Positions 18,280 to 26,971 of a DNA stretch of 64,000 nt are shown in pieces (positions within the stretch are counted from its first letter, which is position 1; each line of letters begins with the position of its first letter). The position numbers and the translations under genes were made by a program. The notes beneath the pieces were generated by a model. That model ran no database searches and had not been told where the DNA came from. It was given only the letters and a program-made list of their open reading frames with translations. Source of the DNA: Cupriavidus phytohabitans (lineage in GTDB: Bacteria > Pseudomonadota > Gammaproteobacteria > Burkholderiales > Burkholderiaceae); assembly GCF_000426345.1 (NCBI RefSeq), contig NZ_AUFE01000017.1, positions 48,228 through 112,227 of the forward strand, written 5' to 3'.

Positions 18280-18642
18280 TCACACATAAAGATGCTCGTG
18301 CCGGCGCTGGCACGCGGCGCAGCGCTTCGCGGTCGGGTACGCCTGCAGGCGCGAAAACGGGATCGGCTGCTGGCAATCGATGCAGTTGCCGTACTGGCCG
18401 CGCTGCATCCGTGCCCGCGCGGCGGCGATGTCGGCTAGTTGCATGCGGTAGTGGTCCAGCATCGCGTCTTCCTGCCGCTGCGTGGTTTCTTCGTCCGCGA
18501 GGTCGGCCTCGTCCCGCGCTTCACGCTGTGCCAATGGTGTCATCGGCGTATCGGCCGAACCAACAGCGGCATGGATGCGCGCTTCCTCCGCTTCAAGCTG
18601 CGCCGCCAGCGAGGCGGCTTCCTGCGCGGTTAGGCTGCTCAT
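18280..18642 (-). CDS. DksA/TraR-type zinc-finger protein
   Basis: 120 aa with the start chosen at MSSLTAQEAASL behind AGGAGA. A coiled-coil N-terminal half carries many acidic residues, then a four-cysteine zinc finger: CIDC, 17 residues, CAAC. DksA-like proteins bind the RNA polymerase secondary channel and alter promoter response to nutrient stress. The start overlaps the stop of the upstream PRPP synthetase gene by 4 bp (ATGA type), so the two are co-translated. Confidence 0.88.
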   Translation of the reverse strand: MSSLTAQEAASLAAQLEAEEARIHAAVGSADTPMTPLAQREARDEADLADEETTQRQEDAMLDHYRMQLADIAAARARMQRGQYGNCIDCQQPIPFSRLQAYPTAKRCAACQRRHEHLYV

Positions 18643-19550
18643 GATGATTCTCCTGAACCCGCAGGCATCTGCAGTGCCAGCCGGATACCGGCTGCCAGCT
18701 GCTCCGCCACGGGAATTCGGTTGGATGGGTGGGCAATGGTTTCGCACGTGATAATGTCGGCCGCCGCCGCTCGCAACTCGGCGTAAGCTGCCTCCGCGAA
18801 CAGCGCATGGATACCCACGCAGACCGGCGTCGGGTAGCCATGTTCGCGCAGCAGCCGCGCCGCCGCCAGCATGGTGCGCGCGGTGGAGACCATGTCGTCG
18901 ACCAGTATCGGCGTCCGGCCAGCGGCCGCGGGCAGGCAGCTCGCGTCGATGCTGACCTCGTGGTCGCCGAAGCGCTGCTTGGCCAGGACAATGCTATCCG
19001 CGCCACAGCGGCTGGCGATGTCGTCTACCCACTGCTGGCTCTCCTCGTCGGGGCCGACGAGCAACGGCGCGCGCACTGCCTGGCCGATCCATGACGCGAT
19101 CGCCGGGGCGGCATGCACGGCAATCGCCGGCTTGGTGAAGATCTCGCCCAGGCTGGCGATTCGGTGAAGGTGCGGGTCCACCGTGACCAGCCAGTCGAAG
19201 CCAGCCCCCAACAGCGCCGCAAAATGGCGCGCCGACACGATCTCCCCTGTCTGGAAGACTTTGTCCTGGCGCATGTACGCCAGGTATGGCGCGACCAGTC
19301 CGACCCGCACGGCACCGCCCTCCCTGGCAGCGGCGGCGAGCCAGAGCAGCGGCACCAGCTTGGCGTCCGGACGATCCAGCGTGCACACCACCATGGCTTC
19401 GCAACCGGCCACTGGCTGCAGCAGCCTGACGTAGGACTCGCCGTCGGGAAAGCGCCGGACCTCCGCCTCGCCCGGACGGCCGGACAGGCAGGCGGCGATG
19501 GCTGCTGCCTGCCGTTCGTTGCCGGGCATGGCGAACACGATCGGATCCAT
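18639..19550 (-). CDS. prs: Ribose-phosphate pyrophosphokinase
   Basis: 303 aa. Makes PRPP from ribose 5-phosphate and ATP. Seen: RRFPDGESYVR near residue 33, VDPHLHR (metal/ATP-binding His pair), the ribose 5-phosphate loop ILVDDMVSTARTM, which is the PRPP-binding motif of phosphoribosyltransferase-fold enzymes, and ITCETIAHPSNRI near the C-terminus. It is shorter and more divergent than the housekeeping enzyme (about 315 aa), so it is probably a second copy. It is coupled to a DksA-like protein and lies in a window with two phosphoribosyltransferases that use PRPP. AAGGA precedes the start. Confidence 0.88.
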   Translation of the reverse strand: MDPIVFAMPGNERQAAAIAACLSGRPGEAEVRRFPDGESYVRLLQPVAGCEAMVVCTLDRPDAKLVPLLWLAAAAREGGAVRVGLVAPYLAYMRQDKVFQTGEIVSARHFAALLGAGFDWLVTVDPHLHRIASLGEIFTKPAIAVHAAPAIASWIGQAVRAPLLVGPDEESQQWVDDIASRCGADSIVLAKQRFGDHEVSIDASCLPAAAGRTPILVDDMVSTARTMLAAARLLREHGYPTPVCVGIHALFAEAAYAELRAAAADIITCETIAHPSNRIPVAEQLAAGIRLALQMPAGSGESS

Positions 19551-19593
19551 GCAGGCTTCCTTGCGGGCTCGCATCGGGCATGCCGTGCCCGTG

Positions 19594-19926
19594 CTAGCGG
19601 CGGGCGACGGCCAGTGCGACAAGCGCGCCGGCCACGGCTGCGACCGCGGCGACGGAGCCGATGCTCTCCCAGGGATGCGTGTGGACGTAGCGATCCGTGG
19701 TGTCGACCCATTGCGAGACCCGCATCCGGGCCGCCTGGCGTTGCATGGCCAGGCGCTCTTGGAGCGCGTGCAGGCGTGCGCCCAGTTGTGCGCGTGCCTG
19801 GGTGCTTTCCAGACCGGCTTCGTCGGCCACATCGCGCAATAAGGCCTGTACATCCGCCAGCAGCGTGTTGGCATCACGGGCCAGTGCATCCTTGTGTAGC
19901 ATCAGCTCGGCGCGAATATCGTTCAT
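19594..19926 (-). CDS. DUF883 (ElaB/YqjD-type) inner-membrane protein
   Basis: 110 aa. A charged helical N-terminal region, then HTHPWESIGSVAAVAAVAGAL and VALAVARR, the conserved C-terminal TM segment with Pro-Trp and a Gly-rich face. E. coli members are stationary-phase tail-anchored proteins that tether ribosomes to the membrane (YqjD). The gene is read in the same direction as the PRPP synthetase 43 bp downstream and may share its transcript. GGAGAA precedes the ATG. Confidence 0.88.
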   Translation of the reverse strand: MNDIRAELMLHKDALARDANTLLADVQALLRDVADEAGLESTQARAQLGARLHALQERLAMQRQAARMRVSQWVDTTDRYVHTHPWESIGSVAAVAAVAGALVALAVARR

Positions 19927-20025
19927 GTCATTCTCCTTTTTCACTGAGTCTTCGCCATGCGTCCGCACGGCACCATAAAAATCGTTTGAACTACAAACTA
20001 CCACCGGCCGCAGCCGGGCGGGCGG

Positions 20026-20712
20026 TTAGCCGGCGGGGTCATGTGGCGCGGGATGCGCTGGCCCTTCAAAATGCGTGCAGAACCATTTGCCGGCCAGCTT
20101 GCCGACCTGGTCCAGCGCGCCCGGCTCCTCGAACAGGTGAGTGGCGCCGGGAATCACCTCCAGCCGCCTTTCGCATGGCATCCAGGCGATAGCGCGCGCG
20201 TTGAGATTCAGCACCGCTGGATCCGCTTCCCCCACAATCATCAGCGTCGGCGCCTGCAAATGGCACAGTGACTCATGGCCGGCCAGGTCGACACGGCCGC
20301 CGCGCGATACGACCGCGTCGATCCGCATGTGCGGCGGCGCCTCCACGGCGGCACGGACGGCCGCGGCAGCTCCCGTGCTGGCGCCGTAGTACCCGAGCCG
20401 CAGGTGGCGCTCGCGCACCAGATGCGCGACAGATACCGTGGCGGCCTTGAGCCGCTCACTAAGCAGGGCAATGTCGAACCGCCTCGACATGCCGACGTCC
20501 TCGTCCGTCGTCAGGAGGTCAAACAGCAGCGTGCCCAGGCCCATCCGGTTCAGCATCGATGCGACTTCGCGGTTGCGCACACTGTGGCGCGAACTGCCGC
20601 TTCCATGTGCAAACAGGACCAGGCCGGATGCAGCCTCGGGCAGGGCAAGGTCGCCGGGCAGCGCGATATCGCCGATGTGGATTCGCACCTGTTCCGTGGT
20701 GATGTGCTGCAT
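20026..20712 (-). CDS. Alpha/beta hydrolase, dienelactone-hydrolase-like
   Basis: 228 aa with the start at MQHITTEQVRIH. Oxyanion-type HGSGSSRHS near residue 36; the nucleophile elbow reads YYGASTGAAAAV (GxSxG, Ser about 110); an acidic residue in IVGEADPAVL and a histidine in IPGATHLFEEPGAL complete the triad. This is the small single-domain group often annotated as dienelactone hydrolase or phosphoribosyl-transferase-associated hydrolase; the substrate is unknown. It is transcribed 50 bp after the BCAM0308-type gene. Confidence 0.82.
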   Translation of the reverse strand: MQHITTEQVRIHIGDIALPGDLALPEAASGLVLFAHGSGSSRHSVRNREVASMLNRMGLGTLLFDLLTTDEDVGMSRRFDIALLSERLKAATVSVAHLVRERHLRLGYYGASTGAAAAVRAAVEAPPHMRIDAVVSRGGRVDLAGHESLCHLQAPTLMIVGEADPAVLNLNARAIAWMPCERRLEVIPGATHLFEEPGALDQVGKLAGKWFCTHFEGPAHPAPHDPAG

Positions 20713-20761
20713 GAGACGTCCCCTTCTCTCTCTTCCCGCTCTTGACGATGGCGCGCCGCCG

Positions 20762-21265
20762 TCACTCTCTGTGCCAGCGCACGTCCAGTTCGGTCTCGGC
20801 GTTACCGTAATCGATCGTGAGCGTTCCCCGGTAGGCATGGTGGATGGCATTACCGATGTCCCGCGCCAGGTGCAGCCCGGTCGTGGTGACCTCCGTGCCT
20901 TGCTCTCCGGAATCGATTGCCATCACGCGCTCCATCGGATGCTGTGCCCGGAGTTGGCCTTCGCGGTGCCGTACCAGCGCCAGCATCTCGGCCCGATGCG
21001 TCGCCTCGAATGCGCCGTCCAGCCTCACCCTCCCGGCGGGCATCTTGTCGGAAATGCGCTGGCAGGCCGAGCAGACCAATGTGGCGGCGCCCGGTGGTAT
21101 CGAGCGCCATTGCCAGCGTCCGCGCATAAACACAGCATGGCAGATCGGGCAACTCGCCAGCGCCGGGGCAGCCGCCGGCTGCTTGTAGCGGTCAGGCATA
21201 TGCTCGACGGGGAACGGGTGCCAGCGGACCGGCCGGACCTTGATTGACTGCGCGCGGACTTTCAT
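20762..21265 (-). CDS. BCAM0308-family zinc-ribbon protein
   Basis: 167 aa, start MKVRAQSIKVRP, behind GAGG. Two CxxC pairs (CPICHAVF and CSACQRISD) separated by about 24 residues form a zinc ribbon; the C-terminal half (TTGLHLARDIGNAIHHAYRG) looks like a conserved alpha-beta unit. The family, named after Burkholderia BCAM0308, has no established function but recurs in low-oxygen-activated loci of Burkholderiaceae. An FNR-like half-conserved box lies 143 bp upstream. Confidence 0.75.
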   Translation of the reverse strand: MKVRAQSIKVRPVRWHPFPVEHMPDRYKQPAAAPALASCPICHAVFMRGRWQWRSIPPGAATLVCSACQRISDKMPAGRVRLDGAFEATHRAEMLALVRHREGQLRAQHPMERVMAIDSGEQGTEVTTTGLHLARDIGNAIHHAYRGTLTIDYGNAETELDVRWHRE

Positions 21266-21407
21266 CTTGATACCTCGTTGGTCATGGACATGCACGCCGG
21301 TCGCCGGCCCGCTGCAGCGCGAGTGGCGTCCCTGCATCATTGGCGCTCCATCCCAGGGGGAGGACGCGCCCTCACTGTTAAAGCTATGCGCCTGTGCGGC
21401 TACAAGC

Positions 21408-21421
21408 TTGGGCTGGATCAA
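21408..21421. promoter_or_regulatory. FNR-like box (one good half)
   Basis: TTGGG-CTGG-ATCAA. The right half is perfect and the left keeps TTG. The same TTGGG-N4-ATCAA form recurs at 30373 and 49106. It lies 143 bp upstream of the BCAM0308-type gene. Confidence 0.45.
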
Positions 21422-21641
21422 ACAATGGTCAGACATCCGTGCAGAGTGCCGGCTACATGGTCCGCCGCAGCAAACTGCGCAGTTCAGGCAACGGGCGGGC
21501 GTTGCGCACATCGGGGGCCTGGAGCCAGCCCCGCCGCGCCTTGGCCAGCCCTGGGCAGAGATTCTGGAAGTCGCGCACGCGATGGGCATCCGAGTTGATG
21601 GCACATCAAGGACGGCCGCTCGCCGCCCGCAGCGGGGCTCT

Positions 21642-21668
21642 GGGCTTCTGGGGCTTCTGGGGCTTCTG
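21642..21668 (+). repeat. 9-bp triple tandem repeat
   Basis: GGGCTTCTG occurs three times in perfect tandem, 30 bp before the FNR box at 21698. No gene is assigned over it. Confidence 0.85.
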
Positions 21669-21697
21669 CAAGGCCGCCATCGTTGTGATGGTGCCCA

Positions 21698-21711
21698 TTG
21701 ATACTGATCAA
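21698..21711. promoter_or_regulatory. FNR-type box (perfect)
   Basis: TTGAT-ACTG-ATCAA, a perfect consensus. It ends 257 bp upstream of ftsH, so a long leader would be needed if it drives that operon. Confidence 0.65.
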
Positions 21712-21968
21712 AGACCAGCCCCGACGCGCCGCTATCTTGGAATGAAGCACAACCCTCACATCGACCCGAGCGATGGCGTGGGACACCTCCACGCAGCTGA
21801 AGTGAAGCGCTTCTTGCGCAAGTCGGCCGTGTATCTTTTCCACCCGCGGCGCATCGCCGCCGTCGCACACCACCCGTTTCGCCGGTCGGGCAGACCATTC
21901 GCCTCCGGCGCCACCGTGGCGCAGCGAGTTCCCGGGCGCCGACTGCCCACTGCCACCTGACGACGGCC

Positions 21969-23855
21969 ATGGAACGTAGCAAACTGAATTTCTCACTCTG
22001 GTACCTGCTCGCGGCGGTCCTGACGACGCTGGCACTCCAGTTCTACGTCGCCACAGAAACCGTCACTACCCTTGCCTACAGCGACTTCAAGGCCCTGCTC
22101 AAGGCCGGCAAGGTGCGCAGCGCCACTGTCGGCGAGACGGCGATCAGCGGCACGATGGCGACCGCCGGGGTCGAGACCCTCCTGCCAGCCGACCAGGCGG
22201 CCGCGCTACAGCGCGGCGGTAGCCCCGAGCGGGCCTTCACCACGGCCCGCATCAGCGATTCCGGACTGCTCGCCGATTTGGACGCGGCCCATGTGCGCTA
22301 TGCCGGGCAGGCCGATGCCAGATGGCTGGGCACGTTACTGTCCTGGTTCGTGCCGGCACTCGCTTTCTTCGCGATCTGGAGCATGCTGTTCCGGCGCATC
22401 GGGAATGCCGCGGGAGGGCTGATGGAGATCGGCAAGAGCAAGGCCCGGGTCTATCTGCAGCAGGAGACCGGGGTGACCTTTGCCGACGTGGCCGGCATCG
22501 ACGAGGCCAAGGTCGAGTTGATGGAGGTAGTGGACTTTCTGAAGAATCCCGAGCGGTACCGGCGCTTGGGCGGCAAGATCCCCAAGGGGGTGCTGCTGCT
22601 GGGCGCCCCGGGCACCGGCAAGACCCTGCTGGCGCGCGCGGTTGCCGGCGAGGCCGCGGTGCCGTTCTTCAGCATGAGCGGCGCCGAGTTTGTCGAAATG
22701 TTCGTCGGCGTGGGCGCGGCACGCGTGCGCGACCTGTTCGCGCAGGCCGAGCAGAAGGCGCCGTGCATCATCTTCATTGACGAGCTCGACGCGCTGGGCA
22801 AGACCCGTACCTTCAACGTGGCCGGTGGCCAGGACGAACGTGAGCAGACGCTCAACCAGCTGCTGGTGCAGATGGACGGCTTCGACACCAACAAGGGCGT
22901 GATCATCATGGCCGCCACAAACCGGCCGGAAATCCTCGACGCTGCACTGCTGCGGCCGGGTCGCTTTGATCGCCATATCGTGCTGGACCGCCCCGACCTG
23001 AAAGGTCGCGAGCAGATCCTTGGCGTGCATGTGCGTCATGTCAAACTGGCTCCGGAAGTCAATCTCCGTGAACTGGCCGCGCGCACGCCGGGCTTTGCCG
23101 GCGCCGATCTTGCCAACCTGGTCAACGAGGCCGCCCTGCTGGCCGCCCGCCACGAAAAGCCGGCGGTCGACAACGCAGATTTCAACCTGGCCCTCGACCG
23201 CATCGTTGGCGGGCTGGAAAGGCGCAACCGGATCATGATCCCGCTGGAAAAGCAGACCATTGCCTACCACGAGGCGGGACACGCACTGGTCGCCGAATGC
23301 CGCCGCCATGCGGACCGGGTCTCGCGCATCTCCATCATTCCGCGCGGCGTTGCGGCGCTCGGCTATACGCAGCAGACCCCGACCGAAGACCGCTACCTGC
23401 TCCGCCGCAGCGAGTTGCTGGACCGGCTGGATGTGTTGCTGGGCGGGCGCGCTGCGGAACAGATCGTCTTCGGCGACGTCTCCACCGGCGCGCAGAACGA
23501 CCTGGAACGCGCCACCGACATGGCGCGGCAGATGATCACCCAGTTCGGCATGAGCGAATCGCTCGGTCTGCCGTGCTACGAGCGCGCACGCAGCCCCCTG
23601 CTGCCCTCCGCGGCCGCCCTGTCGCGGCCGGAACGCGAGTACAGCGAGCGCACCGCGCAGGCCATCGACGAAGAGATCCGGCTCACCCTCGACCAGTCCG
23701 CCGAGCGGGCTCGGCAGACCTTGCTCGAGCAGCGCGCGCGCCTCGACCGGCTGGCGCACCTGCTGCTTGAGAAAGAAGTGGTCGACCGGGCCGCGCTCGA
23801 CGCCCTGATGCAGGCGGGCGCGACAGCGCCGCACGACGAACCCGTCATGCAGTAG
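21969..23855 (+). CDS. ftsH: FtsH-type ATP-dependent zinc metalloprotease (paralogue)
   Basis: 628 aa. Two TM helices (about 9-27 and 118-137) bracket a short periplasmic domain; then an AAA+ module with Walker A GAPGTGKT, Walker [12 protein letters not shown] and the SRH arginines ([20 protein letters not shown]), and an M41 protease domain with HEAGH at about residue 434. The C-terminus is short and differs from housekeeping FtsH. It degrades misfolded membrane and soluble proteins. It starts a run of four same-strand genes with an esterase-like protein, a GroEL paralogue and NaPRTase. Extra FtsH copies next to Hsp20 genes also characterise transmissible stress-tolerance islands of other proteobacteria. 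Confidence 0.93.
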   Translation: MERSKLNFSLWYLLAAVLTTLALQFYVATETVTTLAYSDFKALLKAGKVRSATVGETAISGTMATAGVETLLPADQAAALQRGGSPERAFTTARISDSGLLADLDAAHVRYAGQADARWLGTLLSWFVPALAFFAIWSMLFRRIGNAAGGLMEIGKSKARVYLQQETGVTFADVAGIDEAKVELMEVVDFLKNPERYRRLGGKIPKGVLLLGAPGTGKTLLARAVAGEAAVPFFSMSGAEFVEMFVGVGAARVRDLFAQAEQKAPCIIFIDELDALGKTRTFNVAGGQDEREQTLNQLLVQMDGFDTNKGVIIMAATNRPEILDAALLRPGRFDRHIVLDRPDLKGREQILGVHVRHVKLAPEVNLRELAARTPGFAGADLANLVNEAALLAARHEKPAVDNADFNLALDRIVGGLERRNRIMIPLEKQTIAYHEAGHALVAECRRHADRVSRISIIPRGVAALGYTQQTPTEDRYLLRRSELLDRLDVLLGGRAAEQIVFGDVSTGAQNDLERATDMARQMITQFGMSESLGLPCYERARSPLLPSAAALSRPEREYSERTAQAIDEEIRLTLDQSAERARQTLLEQRARLDRLAHLLLEKEVVDRAALDALMQAGATAPHDEPVMQ

Positions 23856-23873
23856 CCATCCGAGGAGTACCCC

Positions 23874-25187
23874 ATGGCATCTCCGCTTACCCCTTTCCTT
23901 GCAGTCCGAGCGGCTGCACAGCGCCTGCAGGGCAATGCCTCCGACTACGAGCCACTGCTCGACATGGCCCGCGGCAAGGACTTTGTTCTGCTTGGCGAAG
24001 CCACGCACGGCACGGCCGAGTTCTACCGGATGCGGGCGCAGATCACGCAGGCGCTGATCCGTGGCCAGGGCTTCGATGCCGTCGCCATCGAAGGCGACTG
24101 GCCCGACGCCTGGCGTGTCAACCGCTATGTGCAGGGCGAGGGCGACGACAGCGCCGGGGAGGCCCTGAGCGATTTCGAGCGCTTCCCGTCCTGGATGTGG
24201 CGCAACCGGGAGTTCCTGGCGTTCATCGAATGGCTGCGCGGACACAATGCCGGCCTGCCGCCGGAGCGGAGGGTCGGTGTCTATGGGCTCGACCTCTACA
24301 GCCTGTATCGCTCGGCCGAGGCCGTGATCCGCTATCTGGAGCACGCCGACCCGCTGCAGGCCGAGGCTGCCCGGCAGCACTATGCCGCGCTCGACCATGT
24401 ACGTGATCCAACCGCCTACGGCTACCAGGCCGCGTCCGGGCTGCGCGCGCCAGCGCGCGACGGCGCCATCCGCCAGCTGCTGCAGCTGCGCACCGACGAG
24501 GCCGCCTACATCTCCCGCAACGGCCTGGCGGCCATGGATTCGCACTACTTTGCCGAGCGCAACGCAACGGTGGTCGTCAATGCCGAAGCCTACTACCGCG
24601 AGATGTTCGGCCGCCGTGTCAGCACCTGGAACCTGCGCGACGCGCACATGGCACAGACGCTGTCTTCGCTGGCCGCCTACCGGCTGCGCCGCGGCGGCAG
24701 CGGACGCATTGTGGTCTGGGCCCACAATTCCCACCTCGGCGATGCGCGCGCCACGGAATCGCAGCTGCGCGGCGAGTGGAATCTCGGGCAACTGGTGCGC
24801 CAGCAGGCCGGTGTGCAAGCGCTGCTGGTCGGCTTTACCACCTACACCGGCCACGTCTGCGCCGCCTCCGAATGGGACGGCGACCCTGAACACAAGGCCG
24901 TGGTGCCGGCGCTGCAAGACAGTTGGGAGGCACTGTTCCACAGCACCGGGCTTGACCGCTTTTTCCTGCCGCTCGGGCCCCAGGCCAGCCACCCGCTCTT
25001 CGAGGTGATGCTGGAGCGCGCCATCGGCGTGCTCTACCTGCCGCGCACGGAGCGCGCCAGCCACTACTTCGATGCCTCGATCGCCGGCCAGTTCGACGCC
25101 CTCTTCCACCTGGACGAGACCACCGCGCTGGAACCGCTGCAGCCGGGGCATCCCGTGCCCGCGCTCGACAGCGACTGGCTGGACTGA
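23874..25187 (+). CDS. Erythromycin-esterase-family protein
   Basis: 437 aa. The family core is visible: LLGEATHGTAEFYRMR (Glu and His of the active site, about residues 39-54), AIEGDWPDAWRVNRYV, VVWAHNSHLGDAR, and a C-terminal RTERASHYFDASIAGQFDA. EreA/EreB hydrolyse macrolide lactones, but most chromosomal members, as here, are longer uncharacterised homologues in stress or phosphoribosyltransferase contexts, so antibiotic resistance should not be assumed. It starts 18 bp after ftsH with GAGGAG upstream and is probably co-transcribed. Confidence 0.88.
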   Translation: MASPLTPFLAVRAAAQRLQGNASDYEPLLDMARGKDFVLLGEATHGTAEFYRMRAQITQALIRGQGFDAVAIEGDWPDAWRVNRYVQGEGDDSAGEALSDFERFPSWMWRNREFLAFIEWLRGHNAGLPPERRVGVYGLDLYSLYRSAEAVIRYLEHADPLQAEAARQHYAALDHVRDPTAYGYQAASGLRAPARDGAIRQLLQLRTDEAAYISRNGLAAMDSHYFAERNATVVVNAEAYYREMFGRRVSTWNLRDAHMAQTLSSLAAYRLRRGGSGRIVVWAHNSHLGDARATESQLRGEWNLGQLVRQQAGVQALLVGFTTYTGHVCAASEWDGDPEHKAVVPALQDSWEALFHSTGLDRFFLPLGPQASHPLFEVMLERAIGVLYLPRTERASHYFDASIAGQFDALFHLDETTALEPLQPGHPVPALDSDWLD

Positions 25188-25225
25188 AGCGCGCCTGTCA
25201 CGGGCAGTATGCGCGACCCTGGCGT

Positions 25226-25239
25226 TTGCGGTGCATCAA
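25226..25239. promoter_or_regulatory. FNR-like box
   Basis: TTGCG-GTGC-ATCAA, with the right half perfect and TTG kept on the left. It ends 67 bp before the GroEL-paralogue start, an ideal distance for FNR activation. Confidence 0.45.
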
Positions 25240-25306
25240 CGTGTGGACCGGCACGCCAACTATCGTAAAGCGAGCCAGACCCACCCGTGTCAACGTGGAG
25301 ATCGTC

Positions 25307-26944
25307 ATGCCTGCCAGAACACTTATCTTTCACCAGGGCGCGCGCCGGATGATGCTGAGCGGCGTGGAGCAGCTGGCCCACGCGGTCAAGGTGACGCTGG
25401 GCCCAGGCGGGCGCAACGTGATCGTGGAGCGGCCCGACATGGTGCCGCTGGTCGCCAATTCCGGCGTGGTCGTAGCGAAGTCGGTGACGCTGGCCAATCC
25501 GTTCGCCGACATGGGCGCCCGCCTGCTCTGCGAGGCTGCGGTGCGCACCAGCGAGATCGCCGGTGACGGCACCACGACCGCGACTACACTTGCCCACGCG
25601 ATCGTGGCCGAGGGCGTGAAGTACGTCGAAGCCGGCCACGATCCCATGCAACTCAAGCGCGGCATCGAGGCCGCCGGAAAGCTGGTCGCCGGCGCCTTGC
25701 TGGAAAGTGCCCGTCCCTGCGGCAACACCGACGAAATGCGCCAGATCGCCACGATCTCGGCCAGCGGCGACCAGACCGTCGGCGCGCTGGTGGCGCAGGC
25801 GGTCGAGCGGGTTGGCAAGGATGGTGCCGTCAGCGTGGAGGATGGCTCCAAGCTCGACGACGCACTCGACATCGCCGACGGCGCGCTGATCGATCGTGGC
25901 TATCTCTCGCCCCTGTTCGCGACCAACGAGAGCCGAGCCGTCGTGCTGGAATCGCCATTGGTGCTGCTGTGCGACGCGAATATCGCCGCGATCGCACAGC
26001 TTCTTCCCGTGCTGGAGGCTGTGAGCCGCGCCAGCCGGCCCTTGCTGGTCATCGCCAACGACGTGGAGGGCGAGGCCCTCGCCACGCTGGTGGTGAACAA
26101 TCTGCGTGGCGCGCTGAAGAGCTGCGCGGTCAAGTCGCCCGGTTTCGGCGACTCGCGTACCGAGCAGCTGGGCGACCTCGCTGCGCTGACCGGCGCCACC
26201 GTGGTCTCGCCGCAGGCCGGCATCTCGCTCGAGCACGTGACGCTGGAACAGCTTGGCGAAGTCCGCCGCGTGGAGGTGAGCAAGGATACCACCACCCTGA
26301 TCGGCTCCGGTGAGGAACGCCCGCGCGTAGCCGAGCGCATTGCCGCCCTGCGCCTGCGCCTGGACGAGGCGCGCTCGGACTATGAGCGTGAGGCCCTGCA
26401 ACGGCGCCTGGCCCGGCTGGCCGGCGGCGTGGCGGTGATCAAGGTGGGCGCGGCCACGGAGAGCGCGCTGCACGAGCGCAAGAACCGCTTCCAGGACGCA
26501 TTGCACGCTACCCGTGCGGCGGTGGACGAGGGCATCGTCGCCGGCGGCGGCGTGGCGCTGCTGCGCGCCCGCGCCGCCCTCGAAGCCTGGCAGGCGCCGA
26601 ATGCCGAGCAGGCCGCCGGTGCCCACATCGTCCACGCGGCACTGGCCGCACCGATGCGGCAGATCGCCGCCAACGCCGGCGCGGACGCCGACGCGGTGGT
26701 GCACCAGGTGTGCGCCGGCGCGGGCACGCTCGGCTACGACGCCGGCACCGAGCGCTATGGCGACATGATCGAACTGGGAGTGATCGACCCCGTCAAGGTG
26801 GTACGTACGGCCCTGCAGAACGCCGTGTCGGTCGCCTCCCTGCTACTGACGACGGACTGCATGATCGCGATCCAGCGCAGCCCGACCAGCCAGGGCGATG
26901 CCGGCACGAGCCTGGGGTCTTCGATGTTCGGCGAAGATTACTGA
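25307..26944 (+). CDS. groEL: GroEL-family chaperonin paralogue
   Basis: 545 aa with the start at MPARTLIFHQGARR; GGAG lies 10 bp upstream. The ATP-binding sequences of group I chaperonins are present: VTLGPGGRNVIVE and AGDGTTTATTLA, then the apical domain and the intermediate-domain closing region (VDEGIVAGGGVALLRA). It lacks the Gly-Gly-Met C-terminal tail and has many substitutions in the apical domain, so it is a divergent second GroEL. No groES gene accompanies it; it would need a shared GroES or act alone. FNR-like box 67 bp upstream. Neighbouring FtsH suggests a protein quality-control unit. Confidence 0.9.
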   Translation: MPARTLIFHQGARRMMLSGVEQLAHAVKVTLGPGGRNVIVERPDMVPLVANSGVVVAKSVTLANPFADMGARLLCEAAVRTSEIAGDGTTTATTLAHAIVAEGVKYVEAGHDPMQLKRGIEAAGKLVAGALLESARPCGNTDEMRQIATISASGDQTVGALVAQAVERVGKDGAVSVEDGSKLDDALDIADGALIDRGYLSPLFATNESRAVVLESPLVLLCDANIAAIAQLLPVLEAVSRASRPLLVIANDVEGEALATLVVNNLRGALKSCAVKSPGFGDSRTEQLGDLAALTGATVVSPQAGISLEHVTLEQLGEVRRVEVSKDTTTLIGSGEERPRVAERIAALRLRLDEARSDYEREALQRRLARLAGGVAVIKVGAATESALHERKNRFQDALHATRAAVDEGIVAGGGVALLRARAALEAWQAPNAEQAAGAHIVHAALAAPMRQIAANAGADADAVVHQVCAGAGTLGYDAGTERYGDMIELGVIDPVKVVRTALQNAVSVASLLLTTDCMIAIQRSPTSQGDAGTSLGSSMFGEDY

Positions 26945-26971
26945 GTAACGCCACCGCCTGCGTGATCCGCC

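Larger units (their letters stand above)
21266..21968. other. 700-bp intergenic region with two FNR-type boxes
   Basis: Divergent region between the BCAM0308-type gene and ftsH. It holds FNR-type boxes at 21408 and 21698 and a 9-bp triple repeat at 21642. Several frames are open but none has a ribosome site with family-like sequence, so I call no gene here. Confidence 0.5.

Noticed and set aside
22335..25151. 938-aa minus-strand frame opposite ftsH and the esterase-like gene
   Set aside because: High GC keeps antisense frames open; no family motifs, while the plus strand shows complete FtsH and erythromycin-esterase signatures.
25064..26704. 546-aa minus-strand frame opposite the chaperonin gene
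   Set aside because: No motifs and complementary to a complete GroEL; considered an antisense artefact.
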